Origin: Tubulanus polymorphus
Taxonomy: Eukaryota > Nemertea > Palaeonemertea > Tubulaniformes > Tubulanidae
NCBI RefSeq assembly: GCF_964204645.1
Contig: NC_134032.1
Span: 8,922,275 to 8,986,274, forward strand
DNA length: 64,000 nucleotides
Direction: 5' to 3'
The notes beneath the pieces were generated by a model that did no database searches, was not told the DNA's origin, and saw only the letters and a program-made list of their open reading frames with translations. Shown here piece by piece: positions 45,401-57,400 of this stretch (position 1 is its first letter; every line of letters begins with the position of its first letter). Both the position numbers and the translations under genes were made by a program.

Positions 45401-48400
45401 GCCGTTGAAAAACAACGCATCTGATTGGCTTAATACATAGACTGATGGCCGCTGAGCGGCAAATGTCAACAAAGGAAATCTTAATCATCCATGACACATC
45501 TCCCCAACTTTTGTAACCAGTTATTTTCAGGATACCGCCTTGGCTCAGTGCCAATGGTGCCACATTAGGTTCAAATCCCAAAAATCCAAATTTCCTTCAT
45601 TGCGAATATTGCAGTTACAGCAAAGAAAACACTTTATCGCTGCTTTGCAGCTATAGTTTGGTTGATATTATTCTATAGAATGCCCCCAGGGTCGATACCG
45701 ATGTTCTAGCGGTCGGTGTATATCGCAAGGTTGGTTATGCGATGGTGACGAGGACTGCCCATCTGGAGATGATGAAAGAAACTGCAGTACCGGTAAGGGA
45801 ATATCCTCGTGACAACTTCAATAATTCCATTTTTTAGTTTCATCTGCTTCGTCTCGTTAAATATGCTATAATTGTTGAATTTCTTCACTCACTTGAGCAC
45901 CGAAACTTAAAGTATCCTTGCTTGCAGAGCCCGGGGTTAAATTGTCTCCAGCCGAAGCTCAGCACAACCCTATACCGGCTGACCCCAATTGGTCTATTAC
46001 ACCGGTCTAAGTAGCCACTATATGTCTATCCAATCAGATTTCTTGTATTGATAGATGCCGTTGAAAAACAACGCATCTGATTGGCTTAATACATAGACTG
46101 ATGGCCGCTGAGCGGCAAATGTCAACAAAGGAAATCTTAATCATCCATGACACATCTCCCCAACTTTTGTAACCAGTTATTTTCAGGATACCGCCTTGGC
46201 TCAGTGCCAATGGTGCCACATTAGGTTCAAATCCCAAAAATCCAAATTTCCTTCATTGCGAATATTGCAGTTACAGCAAAGAAAACACTTTATCGCTGCT
46301 TTGCAGCTATAGTTTGGTTGATATTATTCTATAGAATGCCCCCAGGGTCGATACCGATGTTCTAGCGGTCGGTGTATATCGCAAAGTTGGTTATGCGATG
46401 GGGAAGAGGACTGCCCATCTGGAGAAGATGAAAGAAACTGTACCGGAAAGGGAATATCCTTGTCGAAACCTCAATGATTTCATTTCTTTAAGATTCATCA
46501 GCCTTGCCTCGTTATGACCCCACGTAGGTCACTTGTCAATCACGTTTAGATAGAATCTAAATGCAAATATCAATTAACATCGGGAGATAATAAAAACAAC
46601 CTTGTCATGACTGGTTAACCATATACGAACAACGAAGAACGTGTTTCAGAAGCAATATAGAATTAGTGGGCCCTCAGATTTATTCGGTACACAATTTGTT
46701 TCATGGCAGCAGGATAAGTACTGCCAGGTACTAATATTCATCCATGATTTGTACTGTAGAAACATGATACATGTGTTGAATGCCCCGGATTACCGATAAT
46801 GATAATAATCGTGACATGAGTCGCGACACAACCGCAGCCACGGACAAAAACAGGGTTAATTTGGTTATATTGTTCCTTAGAATGTCCCCATGGTCGTTAC
46901 CGATGTTCTAGTGGCAGGTGTATATCGCAAAGTTGGTTATGCAATGGTTTCGTGAACTGTCCATCTGGAGAAGATGAAAGAAACTGTACCGGTAAGGGAC
47001 TATCCTCTTGTGGAAATTTCAATGTCATTTTGTTCAAGTAATACATCGGCTTTGTCCCGTTACGACCACACATAGGTGACCTGTGACACACATTTAGATA
47101 GAAGCTAAATGCAAACATCAGAAGATAATAAAAACAATCGCAACCCAGGACAAAAACATTGTTAATTTTGGTGATATTATTCTATAGAATGCCCCCAGGG
47201 TCGTTATCGATGTTCTAGCGGTCGGTGTATATCGCAAAGTTGGTTATGCGATGGTTACGAGGACTGTCCATCTGGAGATGATGAAAGAAACTGCAGTACC
47301 GGAAAGGGAATATCCTCGTGACAACTTCAATAATTCAATTTTTTAGTTTCATCTGCTTCGTCTCGTTAAATATGCTATAATTGTTGAATTTCTTCACTCA
47401 CTTGAGCACCGAAACTTAAAGTATCCTTGCTTGCAGGGCCCGGGGTTAAATTGTCTCCAGCCGAAGCTCAGCACAACCCTATACCGGCTGACCCCAATTG
47501 GTCTATTACACCGGTCTAAGTAGCCACTATATGTATATCCAATCAGATTTCTTGTATTGATAGATGCCGTTGAAAAACAACGCATCTGATTGGCTTAATA
47601 CATAGACTGATGGCCGCTGAGCGGCAAATGTCAACAAAGGAAATCTTAATCATCCATGACACATCTCCCCAACTTTTGTAACCAGTTATTTTCAGGATAC
47701 CGCCTTGGCTCAGTGCCAATGGTGCCACATTAGGTTCAAATCCCAAAAATCCAAATTTCCTTCATTGCGAATATTGCAGTTACAGCAAAGAAAACACTTT
47801 ATCGCTGCTTTGCAGCTATAGTTTGGTTGATATTATTCTATAGAATGCCCCCAGGGTCGATACCGATGTTCTAGCGGTCGGTGTATATCGCAAAGTTGGT
47901 TATGCGATGGGGAAGAGGACTGCCCATCTGGAGAAGATGAAAGAAACTGTACCGGAAAGGGAATATCCTTGTCGAAACCTCAATGATTTCATTTCTTTAA
48001 GATTCATCAGCCTTGCCTCGTTATGACCCCACGTAGGTCACTTGTCAATCACGTTTAGATAGAATCTAAATGCAAATATCAATTAACATCGGGAGATAAT
48101 AAAAACAACCTTGTCATGACTGGTTAACCATATACGAACAACGAAGAACGTGTTTCAGAAGCAATATAGAATTAGTGGGCCCTCAGATTTATTCGGTACA
48201 CAATTTGTTTCATGGCAGCAGGATAAGTACTGCCAGGTACTAATATTCATCCATGATTTGTACTGTAGAAACATGATACATGTGTTGAATGCCCCGGATT
48301 ACCGATAATGATAATAATCGTGACATGAGTCGCGACACAACCGCAGCCACGGACAAAAACAGGGTTAATTTGGTTATATTGTTCCTTAGAATGTCCCCAT

Positions 48401-51400
48401 GGTCGTTACCGATGTTCTAGTGGCAGGTGTATATCGCAAAGTTGGTTATGCAATGGTTTCGTGAACTGTCCATCTGGAGAAGATGAAAGAAACTGTACCG
48501 GTAAGGGACTATCCTCTTGTGGAAATTTCAATGTCATTTTGTTCAAGTAATACATCGGCTTTGTCCCGTTACGACCACACATAGGTGACCTGTGACACAC
48601 ATTTAGATAGAAGCTAAATGCAAACATCAGAAGATAATAAAAACAATCGCAACCCAGGACAAAAACATTGTTAATTTTGGTGATATTATTCTATAGAATG
48701 CCCCCAGGGTCGTTATCGATGTTCTAGCGGTCGGTGTATATCGCAAAGTTGGTTATGCGATGGTTACGAGGACTGTCCATCTGGAGATGATGAAAGAAAC
48801 TGCAGTACCGGAAAGGGAATATCCTCGTGACAACTTCAATAATTCAATTTTTTAGTTTCATCTGCTTCGTCTCGTTAAATATGCTATAATTGTTGAATTT
48901 CTTCACTCACTTGAGCACCGAAACTTAAAGTATCCTTGCTTGCAGGGCCCGGGGTTAAATTGTCTCCAGCCGAAGCTCAGCACAACCCTATACCGGCTGA
49001 CCCCAATTGGTCTATTACACCGGTCTAAGTAGCCACTATATGTATATCCAATCAGATTTCTTGTATTGATAGATGCCGTTGAAAAACAACGCATCTGATT
49101 GGCTTAATACATAGACTGATGGCCGCTGAGCGGCAAATGTCAACAAAGGAAATCTTAATCATCCATGACACATCTCCCCAACTTTTGTAACCAGTTATTT
49201 TCAGGATACCGCCTTGGCTCAGTGCCAATGGTGCCACATTAGGTTCAAATCCCAAAAATCCAAATTTCCTTCATTGCGAATATTGCAGTTACAGCAAAGA
49301 AAACACTTTATCGCTGCTTTGCAGCTATAGTTTGGTTGATATTATTCTATAGAATGCCCCCAGGGTCGATACCGATGTTCTAGCGGTCGGTGTATATCGC
49401 AAAGTTGGTTATGCGATGGGGAAGAGGACTGCCCATCTGGAGAAGATGAAAGAAACTGTACCGGAAAGGGAATATCCTTGTCGAAACCTCAATGATTTCA
49501 TTTCTTTAAGATTCATCAGCCTTGCCTCGTTATGACCCCACGTAGGTCACTTGTCAATCACGTTTAGATAGAATCTAAATGCAAATATCAATTAACATCG
49601 GGAGATAATAAAAACAACCTTGTCATGACTGGTTAACCATATACGAACAACGAAGAACGTGTTTCAGAAGCAATATAGAATTAGTGGGCCCTCAGATTTA
49701 TTCGGTACACAATTTGTTTCATGGCAGCAGGATAAGTACTGCCAGGTACTAATATTCATCCATGATTTGTACTGTAGAAACATGATACATGTGTTGAATG
49801 CCCCGGATTACCGATAATGATAATAATCGTGACATGAGTCGCGACACAACCGCAGCCACGGACAAAAACAGGGTTAATTTGGTTATATTGTTCCTTAGAA
49901 TGTCCCCATGGTCGTTACCGATGTTCTAGTGGCAGGTGTATATCGCAAAGTTGGTTATGCAATGGTTTCGTGAACTGTCCATCTGGAGAAGATGAAAGAA
50001 ACTGTACCGGTAAGGGACTATCCTCTTGTGGAAATTTCAATGTCATTTTGTTCAAGTAATACATCGGCTTTGTCCCGTTACGACCACACATAGGTGACCT
50101 GTGACACACATTTAGATAGAAGTTAAATGCAAACATCAGAAGATAATAAAAACAATCGCAACCCAGGACAAAAACATTGTTAATTTTGGTGATATTATTC
50201 TATAGAATGCCCCCAGGGTCGTTATCGATGTTCTAGCGGTCGGTGTATATCGCAAAGTTGGTTATGCGATGGTTACGAGGACTGTCCATCTGGAGATGAT
50301 GAAAGAAACTGCAGTACCGGAAAGGGAATATCCTCGTGACAACTTCAATAATTCAATTTTTTAGTTTCATCTGCTTCGTCTCGTTAAATATGCTATAATT
50401 GTTGAATTTCTTCACTCACTTGAGCACCGAAACTTAAAGTATCCTTGCTTGCAGGGCCCGGGGTTAAATTGTCTCCAGCCGAAGCTCAGCACAACCCTAT
50501 ACCGGCTGACCCCAATTGGTCTATTACACCGGTCTAAGTAGCCACTATATGTATATCCAATCAGATTTCTTGTATTGATAGATGCCGTTGAAAAACAACG
50601 CATCTGATTGGCTTAATACATAGACTGATGGCCGCTGAGCGGCAAATGTCAACAAAGGAAATCTTAATCATCCATGACACATCTCCCCAACTTTTGTAAC
50701 CAGTTATTTTCAGGATACCGCCTTGGCTCAGTGCCAATGGTGCCACATTAGGTTCAAATCCCAAAAATCCAAATTTCCTTCATTGCGAATATTGCAGTTA
50801 CAGCAAAGAAAACACTTTATCGCTGCTTTGCAGCTATAGTTTGGTTGATATTATTCTATAGAATGCCCCCAGGGTCGATACCGATGTTCTAGCGGTCGGT
50901 GTATATCGCAAAGTTGGTTATGCGATGGGGAAGAGGACTGCCCATCTGGAGAAGATGAAAGAAACTGTACCGGAAAGGGAATATCCTTGTCGAAACCTCA
51001 ATGATTTCATTTCTTTAAGATTCATCAGCCTTGCCTCGTTATGACCCCACGTAGGTCACTTGTCAATCACGTTTAGATAGAATCTAAATGCAAATATCAA
51101 TTAACATCGGGAGATAATAAAAACAACCTTGTCATGACTGGTTAACCATATACGAACAACGAAGAACGTGTTTCAGAAGCAATATAGAATTAGTGGGCCC
51201 TCAGATTTATTCGGTACACAATTTGTTTCATGGCAGCAGGATAAGTACTGCCAGGTACTAATATTCATCCATGATTTGGACTGTAGAAACATGATACATG
51301 TGTTGAATGCCCCGGATTACCGATAATGATAATAATCGTGACATGAGTCGCGACACAACCGCAGCCACGGACAAAAACAGGGTTAATTTGGTTATATTGT

Positions 51401-54400
51401 TCCTTAGAATGTCCCCATGGTCGTTACCGATGTTCTAGTGGCAGGTGTATATCGCAAAGTTGGTTATGCAATGGTTTCGTGAACTGTCCATCTGGAGAAG
51501 ATGAAAGAAACTGTACCGGTAAGGGACTATCCTCTTGTGGAAATTTCAATGTCATTTTGTTCAAGTAATACATCGGCTTTGTCCCGTTACGACCACACAT
51601 AGGTGACCTGTGACACACATTTAGATAGAAGCTAAATGCAAACATCAGAAGATAATAAAAACAATCGCAACCCAGGACAAAAACATTGTTAATTTTGGTG
51701 ATATTATTCTATAGAATGCCCCCAGGGTCGTTATCGATGTTCTAGCGGTCGGTGTATATCGCAAAGTTGGTTATGCGATGGTTACGAGGACTGTCCATCT
51801 GGAGATGATGAAAGAAACTGCAGTACCGGAAAGGGAATATCCTCGTGACAACTTCAATAATTCAATTTTTTAGTTTCATCTGCTTCGTCTCGTTAAATAT
51901 GCTATAATTGTTGAATTTCTTCACTCACTTGAGCACCGAAACTTAAAGTATCCTTGCTTGCAGGGCCCGGGGTTAAATTGTCTCCAGCCGAAGCTCAGCA
52001 CAACCCTATACCGGCTGACCCCAATTGGTCTATTACACCGGTCTAAGTAGCCACTATATGTATATCCAATCAGATTTCTTGTATTGATAGATGCCGTTGA
52101 AAAACAACGCATCTGATTGGCTTAATACATAGACTGATGGCCGCTGAGCGGCAAATGTCAACAAAGGAAATCTTAATCATCCATGACACATCTCCCCAAC
52201 TTTTGTAACCAGTTATTTTCAGGATACCGCCTTGGCTCAGTGCCAATGGTGCCACATTAGGTTCAAATCCCAAAAATCCAAATTTCCTTCATTGCGAATA
52301 TTGCAGTTACAGCAAAGAAAACACTTTATCGCTGCTTTGCAGCTATAGTTTGGTTGATATTATTCTATAGAATGCCCCCAGGGTCGATACCGATGTTCTA
52401 GCGGTCGGTGTATATCGCAAGGTTGGTTATGCGATGGTGACGAGGACTGCCCATCTGGAGATGATGAAAGAAACTGCAGTACCGGTAAGGGAATATCCTC
52501 GTGACAACTTCAATAATTCAATTTTTTAGTTTCATCTGCTTCGTCTCGTTAAATATGCTATAATTGTTGAATTTCTTCACTCACTTGAGCACCGAAACTT
52601 AAAGTATCCTTGCTTGCAGAGCCCGGGGTTAAATTGTCTCCAGCCGAAGCTCAGCACAACCCTATACCGGCTGACCCCAATTGGTCTATTACACCGGTCT
52701 AAGTAGCCACTATATGTCTATCCAATCAGATTTCTTGTATTGATAGATGCCGTTGAAAAACAACGCATCTGATTGGCTTAATACATAGACTGATGGCCGC
52801 TGAGCGGCAAATGTCAACAAAGGAAATCTTAATCATCCATGACACATCTCCCCAACTTTTGTAACCAGTTATTTTCAGGATACCGCCTTGGCTCAGTGCC
52901 AATGGTGCCACATTAGGTTCAAATCCCAAAAATCCAAATTTCCTTCATTGCGAATATTGCAGTTACAGCAAAGAAAACACTTTATCGCTGCTTTGCAGCT
53001 ATAGTTTGGTTGATATTATTCTATAGAATGCCCCCAGGGTCGATACCGATGTTCTAGCGGTCGGTGTATATCGCAAAGTTGGTTATGCGATGGGGAAGAG
53101 GACTGCCCATCTGGAGAAGATGAAAGAAACTGTACCGGAAAGGGAATATCCTTGTCGAAACCTCAATGATTTCATTTCTTTAAGATTCATCAGCCTTGCC
53201 TCGTTATGACCCCACGTAGGTCACTTGTCAATCACGTTTAGATAGAATCTAAATGCAAATATCAATTAACATCGGGAGATAATAAAAACAACCTTGTCAT
53301 GACTGGTTAACCATATACGAACAACGAAGAACGTGTTTCAGAAGCAATATAGAATTAGTGGGCCCTCAGATTTATTCGGTACACAATTTGTTTCATGGCA
53401 GCAGGATAAGTACTGCCAGGTACTAATATTCATCCATGATTTGTACTGTAGAAACATGATACATGTGTTGAATGCCCCGGATTACCGATAATGATAATAA
53501 TCGTGACATGAGTCGCGACACAACCGCAGCCACGGACAAAAACAGGGTTAATTTGGTTATATTGTTCCTTAGAATGTCCCCATGGTCGTTACCGATGTTC
53601 TAGTGGCAGGTGTATATCGCAAAGTTGGTTATGCAATGGTTTCGTGAACTGTCCATCTGGAGAAGATGAAAGAAACTGTACCGGTAAGGGACTATCCTCT
53701 TGTGGAAATTTCAATGTCATTTTGTTCAAGTAATACATCGGCTTTGTCCCGTTACGACCACACATAGGTGACCTGTGACACACATTTAGATAGAAGCTAA
53801 ATGCAAACATCAGAAGATAATAAAAACAATCGCAACCCAGGACAAAAACATTGTTAATTTTGGTGATATTATTCTATAGAATGCCCCCAGGGTCGTTATC
53901 GATGTTCTAGCGGTCGGTGTATATCGCAAAGTTGGTTATGCGATGGTTACGAGGACTGTCCATCTGGAGATGATGAAAGAAACTGCAGTACCGGAAAGGG
54001 AATATCCTCGTGACAACTTCAATAATTCAATTTTTTAGTTTCATCTGCTTCGTCTCGTTAAATATGCTATAATTGTTGAATTTCTTCACTCACTTGAGCA
54101 CCGAAACTTAAAGTATCCTTGCTTGCAGGGCCCGGGGTTAAATTGTCTCCAGCCGAAGCTCAGCACAACCCTATACCGGCTGACCCCAATTGGTCTATTA
54201 CACCGGTCTAAGTAGCCACTATATGTATATCCAATCAGATTTCTTGTATTGATAGATGCCGTTGAAAAACAACGCATCTGATTGGCTTAATACATAGACT
54301 GATGGCCGCTGAGCGGCAAATGTCAACAAAGGAAATCTTAATCATCCATGACACATCTCCCCAACTTTTGTAACCAGTTATTTTCAGGATACCGCCTTGG

Positions 54401-57400
54401 CTCAGTGCCAATGGTGCCACATTAGGTTCAAATCCCAAAAATCCAAATTTCCTTCATTGCGAATATTGCAGTTACAGCAAAGAAAACACTTTATCGCTGC
54501 TTTGCAGCTATAGTTTGGTTGATATTATTCTATAGAATGCCCCCAGGGTCGATACCGATGTTCTAGCGGTCGGTGTATATCGCAAGGTTGGTTATGCGAT
54601 GGTGACGAGGACTGCCCATCTGGAGATGATGAAAGAAACTGCAGTACCGGTAAGGGAATATCCTCGTGACAACTTCAATAATTCCATTTTTTAGTTTCAT
54701 CTGCTTCGTCTCGTTAAATATGCTATAATTGTTGAATTTCTTCACTCACTTGAGCACCGAAACTTAAAGTATCCTTGCTTGCAGGGCCCGGGGTTAAATT
54801 GTCTCCAGCCGAAGCTCAGCACAACCCTATACCGGCTGACCCCAATTGGTCTATTACACCGGTCTAAGTAGCCACTATATGTCTATCCAATCAGATTTCT
54901 TGTATTGATAGATGCCGTTGAAAAACAACGCATCTGATTGGCTTAATACATAGACTGATGGCCGCTGAGCGGCAAATGTCAACAAAGGAAATCTTAATCA
55001 TCCATGACACATCTCCCCAACTTTTGTAACCAGTTATTTTCAGGATACCGCCTTGGCTCAGTGCCAATGGTGCCACATTAGGTTCAAATCCCAAAAATCC
55101 AAATTTCCTTCATTGCGAATATTGCAGTTACAGCAAAGAAAACACTTTATCGCTGCTTTGCAGCTATAGTTTGGTTGATATTATTCTATAGAATGCCCCC
55201 AGGGTCGATACCGATGTTCTAGCGGTCGGTGTATATCGCAAAGTTGGTTATGCGATGGGGAAGAGGACTGCCCATCTGGAGAAGATGAAAGAAACTGTAC
55301 CGGAAAGGGAATAATCTTGTCGAAACCTCAATGATTTCATTTCTTTAAGATTCATCAGCCTTGCCTCGTTATGACCCCACTTAGGTCACTTGTCAATCAC
55401 GTTTAGATAGAATCTAAATGCAAATATCAATTAACATCGGGAGATAATAAAAACAACCTTGTCATGACTGGTTAACCATATACGAACAACGAAGAACGTG
55501 TTTCAGAAGCAATATAGAATTAGTGGGCCCTCAGATTTATTCGGTACACAATTTGTTTCATGGCAGCAGGATAAGTACTGCCAGGCACTAATATTCATCC
55601 ATGATTTGTACTGTAGAAACATGATACATGTGTTGAATGCCCCGGATTACCGATAATGATAATAATCGTGACATGAGTCGCGACACAACCGCAGCCACGG
55701 ACAAAAACAGGGTTAATTTGGTTATATTGTTCCTTAGAATGTCCCCATGGTCGTTACCGATGTTCTAGCGGCAGGTGTATATCGCAAAGTTGGTTATGCG
55801 ATGGTGTCGTGAACTGTCCATCTGGAGAGGATGAAAGAAACTGTACCGGTAAGGGACTATCCTCTTGTGGAAATTTCAATTTCATTTTGTTCAAGTAATA
55901 CATCGGCTTTGTCCCGTTACGACCACACATAGGTGACCTCTCACACACATTTAGATAGAAGCTAAATGCAAACATCAGAAGATAATAAAAACAACCGCAA
56001 CCCAGGACAAAAACATTGTTTATTTGGTGATATTATTCTATAGAATGCCCCCAGGGTCGTTATCGATGTTCTAGCGGTCGGTGTATATCGCAAAGTTGGT
56101 TATGCGATGGTGACGAGGACTGTCCATCTGGAGATGATGAAAGAAACTGCACCGGTAAGGGAATATCCTCGTGAAAACCTCTGCTTCGTCTCGTTAAATA
56201 TGCTATTATTGTTAAATTTCTTCACTCACTTGAGCACCCAAACTTAAAGTATCCTTGCTTGCAGGGCCCGGGGTTAAATTGTCTCCAGCCAAAGCTCAAC
56301 ACAACCCTATACCGGCTGACCCTTATTAGTCTATTTCACCGGTTTAAGATGTGTTGGTTGGATATTGGGTTGCCACTAAGTATCCACTATATATTTATCC
56401 AATCAGATTTTTGGTATTGATAAATGCCGGTAAAAAAACAATGTATCTGATTGGCTTAATACATAGACTGGTGGCCACTGAGCGGCAAATATCAACAAAA
56501 GAAGTTTGGGAAGTGTGATAATAGGCTAATGAATGGTCTGCGGCCAGGCATTGTTTAGGCGTGAGCTTCGACAGGAGGCAGTCAAAACCGAGCGAGGGAG
56601 GATGATCTGACACAATTCAATTTTAATTTCAAAATACCTTTATTGCTCCGTAATGTCCTATTACATTGTAGCTTTTGTAAAAATGGAATATAAATGATAT
56701 ACAAATATGAAAAATATTAGTAAACAGTATGTGATTATTTGACATCAAGCATGAATTTATTTATTGTTGACAGTGCAAAAAGCCTCAATTATCTAGGACA
56801 TGACTAGAGTCAAGAATTGAATATTTGGAAGCACCAGTCAATCCCCGAATATACCGCCCACAATGTAATTTGACATGATAATTGAATTTTAAATGATATT
56901 TAGATTTAACAAGTTTTTCCTGTTTTTATCTTTGAATTCGCAGTATCACAAATTAAGCCTGTGTTATTCGAGGGATTCCTGTTAATATGCTGAGATACAC
57001 ACCCTTGAAATATGAAAAAAAATTATCTCCATAATCTGAACCGGGCCAGCTTCCACAAACAGTAGAGTATGCAGTACCACATAATTTGACCTTAAAATAA
57101 CTCGAAAACTGTACCCTGTATTGTTCAGTGGTGTTACAACGAAGATGCGAATTAGTCGAGCGTTAGACGACGCAGTTCTGATTTCAGACTCTGCGACCTG
57201 ACTACTATATGCGCTAGACAAGCCTGTTATTTAATACAGAAGGTGGAGGCTCACCAATACTGACAAAACAAAAGCTATTGCTTTCGAAAAATGGAAATAA
57301 TAATGTCCCGTCGCATGAGCAAAATTATCGATTTCTTACTACACTGGAAGCTTTACTAAGTTTCGAAAATTTCGAAAAGCATTACCTGGCATTGCAACAA

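Larger units (their letters stand above)
45679..56154 (+). repeat. Recent tandem amplification of LDLa exons and introns
   Basis: Two periods. A 1509 bp unit carries exon types C, D and E in that order. A 656 bp sub-unit carries one exon (B or E) and its SINE-bearing intron. Order of exons: B C D E, C D E, C D E, C D E, B C D E, B C D E'. Successive 1509 bp units differ by only a few bases, introns included (for example 50122 and 51279). Only the last, partly diverged unit (from about 55300) accumulates more changes. This implies very recent unequal crossing-over or gene conversion. An assembly artefact cannot be excluded from sequence alone. Confidence 0.93.

Noticed and set aside
45378-55094. 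Small minus-strand ORFs of 60-73 codons repeated in each array unit
   Set aside because: They lie in introns and SINE sequence and recur only because the unit is duplicated. There are no splice or start signals of their own.
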